A stretch of 64,000 bases of DNA. It comes from Incurvaria masculella. Lineage: Eukaryota; Arthropoda; Insecta; Lepidoptera; Incurvariidae. Shown piece by piece: positions 39,343 through 50,708 of the stretch. Under the pieces are notes generated by a model. The model did not search any database, was not told where the DNA came from, and saw only the letters and a program-made list of their open reading frames with translations. Each line of letters starts with the position of its first letter. The stretch's first letter is position 1. The DNA is taken from assembly GCA_946894095.1 (NCBI GenBank), contig OX335652.1, positions 18,499,001-18,563,000 on the forward strand, given 5' to 3'. Made by a program: the position numbers and the translations under genes.

Positions 39343-42300
39343 CTGCCGGCATAATGAAACCATCTGTAACAATATTCTGCTTGCCTGATGCTTAGAGATG
39401 CGAGGAAATCGAAAACTGTTATTTCTTTGATAAGAAACCGTAATATTTAAATATTTTGCCGCTACAAATACAGTTGTGCCAACTTTTCCTAGTTTTGTTT
39501 TGTGTTGCTATAATTTATTAATCACTAAATAAATAAGTTCATTCAATCAAAAAAACTAAAATGAGCAACTTTCTAACCTAACCTAACCTAACCTAACCTA
39601 ACCTAACCTAACCTAACCTATTAATTTGAGTTTCAACGACATCTTCATGTGAAGCATTGTTATCAGATTTTGAAAATAATTTTGAAAAAGTATTGGTCGT
39701 GACATTCGTCGGCAGCAGGATCTGATAACAATGCTTCAAATGTAGATGTCGCTGAAACTCAAATTAATGAGATAACGGTAATGTCGTATCCATTAAATAC
39801 GTAAAATTATAAATGTACTAAACTAAATAGAAAATTTCCTCCATGCCCGCCGATTTTTTCATAGTACCTAAAACGCCCTTCCGAATCTCTATGCTTACTC
39901 GCTGTAAATGATTAAGGGCAGAGTGCACGAAAGAACAACAAATCTAAATCAACGTCAAAGTATGATCAAACACTTTGTGAGGACAGTATGGAAGTAACTC
40001 TATGCGGATTACTAAAAGTGACGTGTTTGAACATTGATAAACTCGGCCGTCTCTTCGTGAAACCGGGGCTAAGAGTCATCGGACTTTTCAATGAGTAATT
40101 TGCCAATTCAATCTGAAAAACTTATCACATCTAACGCATGTTTCTAAGCGTTACGGCGAACGCAAAGAAATCAGAGTTGCCACGCATGATAAAATGACAA
40201 TACTCGTATTTAATACAATTAGCAACCTCAACTGGTTACTGGGGGAATGTATTAAATAAGACAGTGAGTTGGTTTGAGCGGCTCGTAGCCTAGTGGCGCG
40301 GGGACTGGACTAGCGTACCAGAGGTCTGTGTTCAATTCCTCGCCCCGACATGCACCACTTTCTTTCTCTTTCTGAGTTTGAAAAGTGCATTTCGTCTCGA
40401 ATGCGAGCTGCTCCATGGTTCGGAATCCATGTAAAACTGTAGGTCCCTTCCCCTACTAGGTGGTAGAGCTTAACCCCGCCAGGGTTGGTACCATCGCACT
40501 GGATGAAAAAATTATCAAAGCGGCAAATTGTCCGTGTTTTCCATCCAGTTCAATGTAGCCGTGCTCATAATGTGCACGAATGTGGTGTATTTTTCTTTAT
40601 TTACACAAGTACATATATTTATTTAATACTTATTAACATCTAAAAGAAAAATTAAAAAATTAAAACTAAAACTAAAGAAAAATGTGGATCGGAGAGCGAT
40701 CCAATGAAATATGTTGGGTTAAAGGTAAAATATTTCATTGAAGGCAGCCGATGTTTGCCCCAAAGTGCCTAGAGCACTCGCCGCGTTACCTCTTTGAATT
40801 TCAAGAGCGATTCTTCGGACAAAAAAGGCTTTTGCACGACAATCGCCAGACTTCTCCACTAGGAGTTTTCCGATGGTGTATTGGGCTAATATCAGCTAAT
40901 AATATCATAATAAATTTGTGATATTAGCCATCCATGTCAGGTTTCGTAAAAAAAAAGCTGCGTAATATACTGCAACCGTAGTAAGGTAGGTGGGTAAGAT
41001 AGGTAATAGAAATTTCAAAAATATCGGACAAGCAAAGACGTAATTATACAGTTCAATAGAAATACACCAACCAGTAGCGGTGTCTGTGGGGCAACTATGG
41101 CGCCAAGCCTTCCGATGGAAGAGCAGAGCGAATGCATGCTGTTCCGAGTATAGGTCGGGAACAGCTCCGACGTGTAGACGTAAACGACGCTGAACGTGAA
41201 GGAAGCACTAAGCTTGCCGAGCAAGAACAGCACCAGGGACAACCATGATCTCGCTGCAATCACAGACATATTCTGGTATATTTATGCCAATACTTAGACT
41301 AAGTTGACGTTGAAAAAAAAATCCAGCGGAACTTCTTGCCAGTTCTTCTTCGCTGGAATTGCTAACGTGATAATAAAATATCAAATAATGACAAATCCGA
41401 GTGCAGTGTACTGTCTATGGATGATGAATAAACAATAAACAATATGTATCATGGCCGTACTGCTCGTATTTATTAGATGCCGTGGTAGTCAATCTGCACT
41501 ATTAAGAAATTTGTGACACTACGGTCGCAAGGTTCTGCTTCATTGGACTTGTGTATTTCTATCCATGACTTCACTTGAGGATAGTAAATATTTCCGACAT
41601 TTTTAAGTTGCATGAAAACTTTAGGTGGAACATCATGCACACGTATGGAAAGGTGTTAAACAATCCTGGCGAATTATACATTTCTAGTTCTTGTTATGTT
41701 ACCAAAAAACAAAGATTTGGAGGAATTTATTCAAAAGTGGAAAACAATTAGATGTAGGTCTGCGAACGGTTGAATTCGTTCCTTTGATATGTAAAAACAC
41801 CAATTCGTGACCACCAAAGCTGGCTGAGTCCAAATTTGCGTCCCTTACCATGTTGTATCAATAAGCGTTTAGTAAACACAATACTTACATTTGCCCAAAA
41901 AAGTGAGCGACGCGCAAAGTAGTCCGGTTGTCATAAATGAAATTATCATCGGCTTCTTCCTTCCGCATTTCTGTAGCACGTAAAAAGAGAGGACATGGCT
42001 GGGGATCTCCATCAAACTGGTCAATGCGTAATTCAGATACTTGTCGCCGGACATTGATACCGATTGTATGGACATGCCATAGTAAGAAAATGTTGTAGAT
42101 ATCCACCAAACTGAGCATATAAGGAACCTCTTCATCATTACCTTAGATTCCAGTGTCTCTCTCAAAGGCGACTTTTGATGCTCTCCTTTTGGTATTATAT
42201 CTTTATTCGCCTTTGGCTTATTTTCAAATTGTGTCAAGGTATCATTGCTAATTGTAACTGCATTGATTTTTGCTGCTTTATTGATAATTTCCAAGGCTTT

Positions 42301-45300
42301 AACCTTCTCACCCTTAGCGATCAGCCATCTAACGCTCTCGTCGAGGAGAAATATGTAAAATATTAGCAGAATGGCGGGCGCATACGCTATCCTTATTAGA
42401 TCTCTCCAGTACTTCACTTTCCATGCAATCGCTGCAAATACTACTCCACCTATACCGTAGAAAGTGCTTAATATTGAACTGAAAATAAGTCTTTGGTCCC
42501 TGTGTAAAAATTCAATACCTGAAATAAGAATAATGTTAGTTAAGAATAATGTTATACTTAAAGCCAATTTAAATAATTATGATATAATTTGATTCGGTAA
42601 TGTTAGGAGGATTTTAACAGGAAAACACCCAGGAATATCTAAGAATATTTAATCCAAAAATTATGTCTAAAAGATTTAATAATATGAAAACCATATTAAA
42701 TATTATATATACCTAAGATAAACACGGCACTGTTGAACCCGCAGCCAAGGGCTGCCTCCAGGAACTCTAAGCTCACGAACATAAGATATCCACTGGAGAA
42801 ACTCTTTGCGACACCTAGAATTCCAGCCAACGTACCCGCCAAACAGATAATTATCTTACGACCGAGCCTGAAATCAAACAACATACGAAGCCCGAGTAAA
42901 TAGTTGTTTTAAGACTTTTAAAAAACCGGCCAAGTGCGAGTCGGTCTCGCACACGAAGGGTTCCGTACCATCATCAAAGATTTAATACAAAAAAATCACG
43001 TTTTTTGTCACCCCTTTAATTTTAATTATTTTTTAATCTTACCTATTTGTTGTTATGGCGGTAAAATCAATACACACTCTGTGAACATTTCAGCTGTTTA
43101 TCTGTTACGGATACTGAGATACAGCCCTGTGACAGACGGACGGACGGACGGACGGACGGACGGACGGACGGACGGACGGACGGACGGACGGACGGACGGA
43201 CGGACGGAAGGACAGCAGAGGCTTAGTAATAGGGTTCCGTTGTCACCCTTTGGGTACGGAACCCTAAAAATGTGTAGAAGTAAAGAGAGGACATGATTGG
43301 GCGAGAACGGGACGAGCTATATACAGCATACTAATAAGTTTAGTGGCAACTTAAGATAAACACGTTCTGACATTTCAAATACCAGTCAACTATAAATCTA
43401 GTGCAGTGTTGCCAGACGTGCGAAGCGTCAGTGCAGTGGAACTTAAACTAAAAAGAGGTAGATTTAGCGGTAGATTTTTTTACATAATTTAAATTTATTA
43501 GTTGACTATAATTTTTATGTTTGCATCCCAGATTTAACTGTCCTTTCCGGCAGGTACGTTAATTACTTTATTGTACCAATTATAAAAAGAATATTCACGT
43601 CCTTTTTTACTGTTTTTGAGACAAGGTTCAAATAACTCGATTGATTTAAAGAAAGAAAGTTGAACAGCAATGTGTTGGCTGGTGCTTTTACCGCTATTTG
43701 AAAATCAGTCCTCAATTTTTGCCTCTCAAAATAACAAGAAGGAAAGAATAGCGGATAAAATCATTCCATTCTGTTCCGTTCTTCCGCACAAATGATACAA
43801 CACAATCATTGAAGCATATTAGTGCTTTCTCTATCAAATCATTGTATTAGACAGAGACGAGAAATGTTCACGCTTAAAGCAATGGACGCGGTTTATTCTC
43901 GCATCGGCTCTGGTAATCCCCAAACCCATTCATTGGGATTGGGTGAGGCGCATTCCGATTCGAACTACCTTCACATGTGGGTGTGTTTCAAATAAATTGC
44001 ATTTTTAACATCATAACATAACATTAAATGTTATTTTAATTGGTGTTTTGAAAAAACGGTAGAAAATATAGCTTTCAACGGTAGAAAGGTAGGATGAGTT
44101 GGATAGCGGTAGATCTACCGTAAATACGGTAGATCTGGCAACACTGATCTAGTGTAGATGGTGAAAATGCGATAGCTAATGATATGGTCTGTAGTTTCAA
44201 GGACGTGGGCATAATAATAAATTAATGCAAAGAAGTGGATCTCTTTATTCGTGTCCTGAAACCCGCGTTTATGCTACCTGCTTCTGCCTTTATTTGTAAG
44301 GTTCTACTGTCTATAATGGATTTTGTTTGTGTTCTCACTTAAACCTTTGTAGAAGTAATCGCTTTACAAATATAAAAAAAAAATATCTGCAAAAATTTAA
44401 CCTGTCGGAAATTTGTCCGGTGATGAGAAGCGACGTCATCACTCCGGTGCTTCGGACGGTGCCGACCAGGGTTCGCTTCCATCCCTCGCACGCCAGATTG
44501 AACTGCAACCAAACCAGCAATTTTATTTTGTTCTATCAAAATATTGTGTGTGCTTTCATGGCCAAATCCAAAATTACAAGATATAACAAAAAACATTCAA
44601 AAAGCCGATTTTGAAATAAAACTGCATCTCCCTGTCTAGCACCCTGTATAGAACTCGTTTACTTTGAAAAAAAATATGCGTCGTATATTATTGTACCAAC
44701 CGATTGTTATATTGTCACAAATTACATATTCTGAGAAGTAATGTCAAACGGCTAACTACAGAAAAGGGTTCAAAGTACAAAATGAGGTTTCTATACCGTT
44801 GCACACCGTTGTACCGGCACAACTACTTCTTCTTTACAAATTACAGATAAGGCCGGTGATAGAATACAGTTGCACATTTAGGAAAGTAGTCCCCAGTACC
44901 TGCTGGCGTCCTTATGCTCAGTACAGTGCCGAGTGGTCGGTCTTGTTGGTGACCCACAACTCACCGTTGGTCTAGAGTCCCTGAGCCACAGACGGTTTGT
45001 AGGGTTGCTCAGTCTGTTCTACCTGATTATTATGGACGTTACTCTACGGAACTTGCATCCCTTAAGGCGCTAGGACTAGCCAACTACTCGCGCCATACAA
45101 ATGCACTTTTTAACAAATGTAATAATATGTAGTGAAACGCTTCAGCAAATCCAAATAGAACTCCAGACTGATAATGGATTGTTAATATTTTTTTATTCCA
45201 TCATTTATTTAAATAATAATAAAAATAAAAAAAGTTGATTTTTCTCATTAGAAATCTGAAAGTCATTCGATTTCTAGATATAAGCAAAAACAGCATATAT

Positions 45301-47748
45301 GCATAAACAAAAAAATCCATTTGCTTTTAGATTTCTACATTTAGTCAAAAAAGTTCGGAAATGGACACCGTTTCCGCAAATGTATTTTGTATAGAAAAAA
45401 GAAACATACATTAACGAAAATCATTCGATTCCTAGACAAGGAATCATATATTGTAAGGATGACACTTATAATCGTCAGACTTAGTTAGTTTACTTGGGGT
45501 GCCTCGTCTAACTTTGCGATTTGGCTAGTACCAGGCCCTTAATCCTCTTTATCCAACAAATATCCTGAGTACCCGCCGCTGAGAATCAGAAAACCCCTTG
45601 TGGTTGACGTAAGGCTTTTTAGAACGAACCGTTTCTCAAACTCATTTACTCCGCTGGTATGGTGCCTCATTGAGCGTGTTTTCGGCGAGTCGAGGTGGAT
45701 TTTGAGTTCCTTTGATCCCTCCCACCGATGCTGTTTTCTCATTAAAAAAATTGCTTCACCCTATCCGGCAAACATTGGATTTTAACCCACATACGTGTTC
45801 CCTTGCCAATGCCTACTGTGGCTCCGTACATAAAAAAACCGGCCATGTGCGAGTCGGACTCGCACCCGAAGGGTTCTGTACCATCGTACAAGACTTAACA
45901 CAAAAAAATCACACTTTTAAAATTTTAACTATTTGTTGTTTTAGGGGCAAAATAAGTACACACTCTGTGAAAATTTCAGCTGCCTACCTATTACGGTTCA
46001 TGAGATTCAGCCCTGTGACAGAGGGACGGATAGACGGAAGGACAGCGGAGGCTTAGTAATAGGGTTCCGCTGGCACCCTTCGTGTACGGAACCCTAAAAA
46101 TGATCACCTCAGAGACGATACTCTCGTTGGACTCGTACACCCACTCCGTGCAGGGCTGCAGGGCGGTGCGGTCGAAGCTGTCGCTGCTGCAGGCCAGCTC
46201 GCGGCCGGCGGCTGGCGGGTGCCGGTAGCACTGGCGATCTTGGCTCCGCGGCGCCGCGAATTGGACCCAGCTCTCGTTGAACGAAGGGCTCGTCAGGGCA
46301 CCGTCGCATTCTGGTATCTTACACCTGGAAATCATAGATTGGTTTTGTATGGAACATGGATGGGTAATATCACATGTCATGATAATAGCCTAAACAGCAC
46401 ACCATCATACCGTAGGACTGAGGTGCCATCCTAGGACCTTCCCTTTATAATCGAACACACACTGGATGATAAACGCAGATTTTGAATGCCGCTATGACCA
46501 GATTTTATCCACTACAATGGTACCAACCTCACGTCAACCGATCGAGCTACAAAGGTACATGGACAGGATTTTCATGAAATCTACATAACTGAATTGAGAT
46601 GGATGTCAAGTCCGAAACTTTATGATCGATCAACTTTATCATCGAAATCAAGTTAAGCCATTTACAGCTCGACATGGGTTTCACAACGTTACAGGTACGC
46701 TCAACCTGCTGCATTGTGGGCATAAATAATACAATTGGCTTTTAAAACACGATATCAGTCGTAACCTAAGTCTATTTTATAAAATACTAGCTAAGGTAGC
46801 CCGGCTCCGCTCGGGGAAATTCATTTCAAGGAATGTGATATGTATGTATGCATAATCGGCCGTGAATACCTTGCAGTATATTCGTAAAGTAGTCCTTTTG
46901 AGAAGGCTCTTTCTGCAATTCATGTGTCCTTGCTCCACGGTCGATTATGCATTCATACATATCACATTCCTTGGAATAAGCGACGTACCTGCTTAGTTCG
47001 AAAAGTATATTTACTTAAATTTCATTTCGGACTGATGTTGGTCAAAAGCCAAGTCCGCTAATAGATAACTCCACTTTCGAACGTTAGCGTTATGAGATAA
47101 GACAAAATTTGGTATAATTTTATGTGGTCCCGTTGTTAACGCGGAGTTATTTATTAGCGGACTTAGGCTCCTGAAACTTACAATCTATGTTACCTATATG
47201 AGTTTCACATGCAAGCTGTCATTCCCCTTTCACCCCTTTGAGTTTAATTCGCCACAAATAGTAGCATATGTCCGGACAGCCCAACGGACGGATAGGGTTA
47301 CTTTCGTATACATAAGGTTGTCTGGAAGAAACCACTCCTAGTGATAAGTCCGCCTTTGTGCAATAATGTTGTTGTTTCAAATTATTCTTATAATTGTATT
47401 TGTTTTCTATTGCACAGTAAAGAATTTATTCATTTTTTTTTATGTGACTGGACATGGATGGCTAATACCACACCTTCTGTCATGGTATTAGCCCAACACA
47501 CCACATGGGAACTAGGTGCCATGCCAGGACCTTCCTTATATTCATTAATTCATTGATAATATTAGTATGGATGATTGTATTTACCTGTAGTCGATATCGG
47601 CAGCCGTGAACAGAAAGTTCATGTTGTACATTCCTCCGAGCACGGAAGGCAGGCAGAGTAGGAGAAGGGTGCGCATTTGGTAGCGACGAAAGCCTCCCAG
47701 TTCCTGCAGGACGTCGTCCACAGCCGCGCCGCTACCTGGACTCTTCAT
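39145..47748 (-). CDS. Gene B: SLC22-type organic cation transporter-like MFS protein (7 exons, 548 aa)
   Basis: Complement join, in transcription order: 47748-47585, 46324-46108, 44502-44402, 42867-42713, 42518-41889, 41253-41072, 39342-39145; 1647 bases, open to the stop. Intron positions and phases equal those of gene A. Hallmarks: DDVLQELGGFRRYQ before TM1; an extracellular loop with RCKIPECD, two N-E-S sequons and six cysteines counting the one in exon 3; SDRLGRK; LLDESVRWL (about 270-278); QKCGRKKPM; TSELFPTYTRN; GRLGAIVAPQTPLL; TPDT...LPDTVEQAE. It is predicted to be a 12-TM plasma-membrane uniporter or exchanger of organic ions; substrate unknown. It converges on gene A and lies in tandem with gene C. 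Confidence 0.93.
39574..39768 (+). mobile_element. (CCTAA)n tract abutting an inverted repeat (gene B intron 6)
   Basis: About nine CCTAA units (39574-39620), then ATTAATTTGAGTTTCA-CGAC ... pairing with GTCGCTGAAACTCAAATTAAT at 39748-39768; arms about 48 bp including AAGCATTGTTATCAGA. Confidence 0.75.
40278..40957 (+). mobile_element. tRNA-head SINE split by a nested insertion
   Basis: Head GCGGCTCGTAGCCTAGTGGC and GTCTGTGTTCAATTCC; the body is contiguous to 40591, resumes at 40874 with TGGTGTATTGGGCTAATATC and ends in an A tract. The 9-bp TGGTGTATT at 40583-40591 and 40874-40882 is the target-site duplication of the insert. Lies in gene B intron 6. Confidence 0.85.
40592..40873 (-). mobile_element. 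5'-truncated retroposon inserted in the SINE
   Basis: 282 bp between two TGGTGTATT copies. The left end is T-rich (TTTCTTTATTTACAC), so the 3' end faces left. The rest includes GGATCGGAGAGCGATCC and CGCCGCGTTACCTCTTTG. Looks like a LINE 3' end; clade unknown. Confidence 0.7.
41072..41253 (-). CDS. Gene B exon 6
   Basis: Acceptor GATTGCAG|CG and donor CTACTG|GTTGGT (a weak but GT donor); 182 bp. It encodes SWLSLVLFLLGKLSASF..., TSELFPTYTRNSM and IGRLGAIVAPQTPLL. Confidence 0.9.
41290..41445 (+). mobile_element. Retroposon 3' end, TAAACAATAAAC tail (gene B intron 5)
   Basis: CTTAGACTAAGTTGACGTTG, CTTCTTCGCTGGAATTGC, GACAAATCCGAGTGCAGTGT and an AATAAACAATAAACAAT end; antisense to gene B, just upstream of its exon 6. 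Confidence 0.65.
41889..42518 (-). CDS. Gene B exon 5 (TM4-TM9 core)
   Basis: Acceptor TATTTCAG|GT and donor CAAAT|GTAAGT; 630 bp, the same as gene C. It encodes GIEFLHRDQR..., WKVKYWRDLIRIAYAP, LLDESVRWLIAKGE, a cytosolic linker rich in K/N/E, YYGMSIQSVSMSGDKYLN and QKCGRKKPMI. Confidence 0.93.
42713..42867 (-). CDS. Gene B exon 4
   Basis: Acceptor GATTTCAG|G and donor CTTAG|GTATAT; 155 bp. It encodes R/LGRKIIICLAG... through SLEFLEAALGCGFNSAVFIL. Confidence 0.9.
42920..43270 (+). mobile_element. GGAC-repeat element with a long tract (gene B intron 3)
   Basis: CCGGCCAAGTGCGAGTCGG ... GGGTACGGAACCCTAAAAA. The uninterrupted (GGAC)n tract of about 75 bp (43135-43210) is the longest in the window. 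Antisense to gene B. Confidence 0.88.
43271..44400. other. Gene B intron 3, left part
   Basis: AT-rich; no ORF or repeat I can name. Short internal near-repeats of GGTAGA occur at 43450-43480 and 44060-44140. Confidence 0.4.
44402..44502 (-). CDS. Gene B exon 3 (TM2)
   Basis: Acceptor GGTTGCAG|TTC and donor GACAG|GTTAAA; 101 bp, as in gene A. It encodes FNLACEGWKRTLVGTVRSTG..., then ISDR with the Arg codon split. Confidence 0.9.
45545..45740 (-). mobile_element. Retroposon fragment (gene B intron 2)
   Basis: On the minus strand GAGTTTGAGAAACGGTTCGT and CAGCGGCGGGTACTCAGGAT match 26755-26830. Confidence 0.5.
45834..46101 (+). mobile_element. GGAC-repeat element touching gene B exon 2 donor
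   Basis: CCGGCCATGTGCGAGTCGG ... GTACGGAACCCTAAAAA. Its AACCCTAAAAA end lies about 6 bp from the last base of exon 2, on the intron side. Confidence 0.87.
46108..46324 (-). CDS. Gene B exon 2 (extracellular loop)
   Basis: Acceptor TTTCCAG|G and donor GAG|GTGATC; 217 bp, phase 2 to 0. It encodes CKIPECDGALTSP... to ...EWVYESNESIVSE, with five cysteines and two sequons. It is GC-rich. The donor is weak (GTGATC), and a GGAC-repeat element begins about 7 bp into the intron. Confidence 0.9.
46345..46540 (-). mobile_element. Old SINE body fragment (gene B intron 1)
   Basis: GACTGAGGTGCCATCCTAGG, ACCTTCCCTTTATAATCG and CACTACAATGGTACCAACC align in reverse. Confidence 0.55.
46787..46975 (-). mobile_element. 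Helitron-like 3' end with foldback (gene B intron 1)
   Basis: CTAG at 46787-46790, with CCCCGAGCGGAGCCGGG on the minus strand before it. From 46829 to 46974 AAGGAATGTGATATGTATG pairs with its inverted partner CATACATATCACATTCCTT. The 5' end is not found. Confidence 0.5.
47436..47542 (-). mobile_element. Truncated 5S-subfamily SINE next to gene B exon 1
   Basis: Poly-T, GTGACTGGACATGGATGGC and CACATGGGAACTAGGTGCC, the same tail variants as the 5S-head copies. It ends about 43 bp from the exon 1 donor. Confidence 0.75.
47585..47748 (-). CDS. Gene B exon 1
   Basis: ATG at 47748-47746 and donor TACAG|GTAAAT; 164 bp. It encodes MKSPGSGAAVDDVLQELG... then TM1 and ends in DIDYR like TVDYR of gene A. 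It is too broken by the intron to form a long ORF on its own. The ATG is the first in frame and gives a normal short cytosolic N-terminus. Confidence 0.85.
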
Positions 47749-47857
47749 CGTTCCGGCTGGGCTTATCTTGGGGGATAAAACGGGAATCTACTATATGGAA
47801 CTTTTACGTTTCGTGTGTCTCCAGATGCCAGTTGCTTGCTGCAGAATATCGGCGGCG

Positions 47858-47863
47858 TATATA
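47858..47863 (-). promoter_or_regulatory. TATA-like box upstream of gene B
   Basis: TATATA in the context ATTATATACGCC on the gene strand, about 110 bp upstream of the ATG. A start site near 47830 would give a short 5' leader. This is inference from motif and position. Confidence 0.35.
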
Positions 47864-48142
47864 ATTGTAGACGAAATGTGTATAAGTTAATTTTCTCAAG
47901 TGCAGTACATGTTAATGAATGAATCAATTTTTAAATGAGATTGAAATTTATTTAAAATGAAAATTATTATAAATTAAAGCGATTTTAACATAATGAGATT
48001 AAAGACAATGAGTGAATGCGAGTTCAAATACTCTGGCATGAAATCATAAATCTGCGCATATCGCGTGGAATTATGATGTAAATTTTATGAACAGGGGGCA
48101 CTATTATCTTTAGTTTTCTGCTAAATTATATAAATGACTATA

Positions 48143-48535
48143 TCCACTAATTATAAAACACTAGGGGGTGGCGTGTCTGTAATTTTGAAATTTTACAAAC
48201 ATCTTTTTTCTAATACTAACGAAACTGATGATCTATTTTTCGGAAGTGTTTGTCTGTCTGTCTGTCTTCAACATTGTTCGGCCTCTTTCACGATGCAACG
48301 GCTAATTCTATTTAGATGCACTATTATTCTATTTAGGATACGAATCGAGCACATCTCGTAGAAGTTTTTGTCAAATATCATCACGATATGTTGAAAAATA
48401 AGGGGTTAGTCAACGTAAATGTAAATGAACTTTATTGACCGACGAATTGACGCGTTGCGGGGAGACGTAACGTGTGCGGCGAGCAGACTGTATATAATCA
48501 GACTTTAACGCGAGCGGAGCCGCGGGCACAGCTAG
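48143..48535 (+). mobile_element. Short Helitron-like element
   Basis: A|TCCACTAATTATAAAACAC to CGCGAGCGGAGCCGCGGGCA-CAG-CTAG|T; 393 bp with a CG-rich terminal hairpin. No ORF of note. Confidence 0.6.
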
Positions 48536-49835
48536 TATATTATACATTTTAATCTACGTAATCTTGTTTATGTAAAGCGCGACATATGGCTTACGGGTCA
48601 GCCCGACTTTCGAACTTACACGGGGACTGAAAAGGTCAGGTTCTTCTTCACACCATGTTTGTAACCAGGTTGTAGTGTTCCCCATGGATCGCTTTTTTAG
48701 TGCTGGAACCTTTACTGCTCAATCAATTTATGTTTCCAACAGTTTTCATCAGATGCAATGGATGCAATCGAAGCAACACTGAGAAAAAAGTAGGCTGACA
48801 AAGTGACAAAAATCACGTTGTCAGAAAAAAATTGTTGAAGCATCAAAATAAGTTGTTACTATAACGAATCGAGCTTATTTCTCAGGACAGCTTTTATTTT
48901 GTCAATTGCTTTTTGTCATTGAAACAAAGTCGTATTTGTTACTGTAACAACTTTGGTCACTGTTTGTTAGTGTAACAAAGTGGAAGTTGCGAGCGCAACA
49001 ATGTCTAGTATGTTTTGCTAGAATTACTTTGTAAGATTGTATATATGGTCGACAAAATAAAGGTTGTCGTTGCAACCAATTCACTATGATGGCTCTCCAG
49101 GGTTAAAGTTTCTTTGTTGGGCCAACAATAATTTTTTCTCAGTGAATATTTAGTAACTGAATCAACTATCGATACCCAAACCCATTCTTAATCACCAAAT
49201 TATTCAGGTAGGTTTGCTTGATCGATACATACATTTCATTTTACTGAACCTTTAATTATAAATTTACTTTCAACGCATTCGATAATTTAAATTTACTCTT
49301 AACAAACCATTTTGTATCAAATGGTTTCTTGAATCGAAAGTTCTAAATGCAGTCAACCGCAAAAACTCTCAAAACCTCCTGTAGGTAAAATAGCACAGGT
49401 GTTCAGAACACAGTGTTTGCTATGTTAGCATTGTTTTAGAATAATAGCATTTTTCACTATTCAACTTGAAACCTTGAGAGTGGTCCTAATATGTTTTATG
49501 AGTCAGTATCAGCTTGAAAAGATAAAGTTTAAGATTGTCGGAAGATCTTTAAAAAAACTGTTAATGTAAAAAAAAATAAACAAAATCTTAAGGAATAACT
49601 TTTATCAAAATTTTATTTTAGCTTAGAATATTTTTAAAAAGATAATAGGGGTAAATTTAGGCGAATATATTTTCAACTAATGCTTTTTTCGTATACCTAA
49701 ATGTGTATCCCCCCCGATCCTCAAGGAAAAACGGTTATAACATGATTTTAGAATTAAGTTCATGACAGTCCTTTCAGTTAAGCACAAACATATGCGCAAT
49801 TGACCATATTTAAATTTCATTTGAACTATTTTTAA

Positions 49836-49945
49836 ATTTTACCTATTTGTGTAGCGGCAAATTAAAATTTCAGCTTTCTACCTATTACGGTTCGTGAGAT
49901 ACAGCCCTGTGACAGACGGACGGACGGACGAACGGACGGATGGTA
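49836..49945 (+). mobile_element. GGAC-repeat element, internal fragment
   Basis: ATTTTACCTATTTGTGTAGC, CAGCTTTCTACCTATTACGG and a short GGAC tract; both ends missing. Confidence 0.7.
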
Positions 49946-50399
49946 CCTCCACAATTTTAGGTTTTCTTTCATAAAAATTGTTTTCAGAAATCAAACTCCT
50001 CTCTATTAAGACTATTAGTCTCCAAACCTTCTGATCCACATACGCAGATACGAAAACGCTGGCTTTTTGTTGGTACCATTTTATATTGCCGTCAAACATT
50101 TGTCGAAAAAAACCAACCCACTGACTGACAACCCAAAAACTGACCCACCAAGATTAATATAAAAGGTAATGACTTTTTGAGAAATATTGTTTTTTTTTCT
50201 AATTTTAATCTATTTTAACTTTGTGTTACTTCAATTTATGAGAACACTGTGATGGCTTGGATTCTTTTATGCGTGTTGTGTTTATCGTTTTTTTTTTATT
50301 TTGATAATTAAATATTTGTTGAAATGTACATGGCGTATTTCCCTGTAGATAAATTGTAAATTAATAAAAATATATTATATATTATATATATATTGAATC

Positions 50400-50583
50400 T
50401 GGTTGATCCTGGCGGCCGTGGACAGGAAAACGGAGTGTGGGAAGACCACCAGCCAGGTGGGACGACGACATCAAGTGCGTCGGCGGAAAGCAGTGGTTCC
50501 GTACCGCTGAAGGCCGGGAGGACTGGAGGAAAATTGGAGAGGCGTATGTCCAGCAGTGGACGCAAATACGCTGACTGACTGAT
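50400..50583 (+). pseudogene. LINE 3' end (RTE-like)
   Basis: GCGGCCGTGGACAGGAAAAC, GGTGGGACGACGACATCAAG, CCAGCAGTGGACGCAAATAC then CTGACTGACTGA. Homologous to the two other ends; frameshifted. Confidence 0.78.
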
Positions 50584-50596
50584 ATTGAATCCGTTC

Positions 50597-50708
50597 AGGG
50601 CGTGTAGTCATTGCGGATTCAGTAGAGTTAACAGTAATGTCAAAGTAAATTCTTCTTCAGTTAACTCTACTGAATCCGCAATGACTGAATGCCAAGAATA
50701 CACGTCCA
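50597..50708 (+). mobile_element. Near-perfect palindrome element, copy 1 (left arm shortened)
   Basis: GTCATTGCGGATTCAGTAGA pairs with TCTACTGAATCCGCAATGAC. The left end has lost the GTATTCTTGGCATTCA block kept at the right. Confidence 0.78.

Noticed and set aside
40278..40345. A genuine tRNA gene at the tRNA-like head
   Set aside because: No acceptor stem pairing and a degenerate T arm; it leads into the SINE body.
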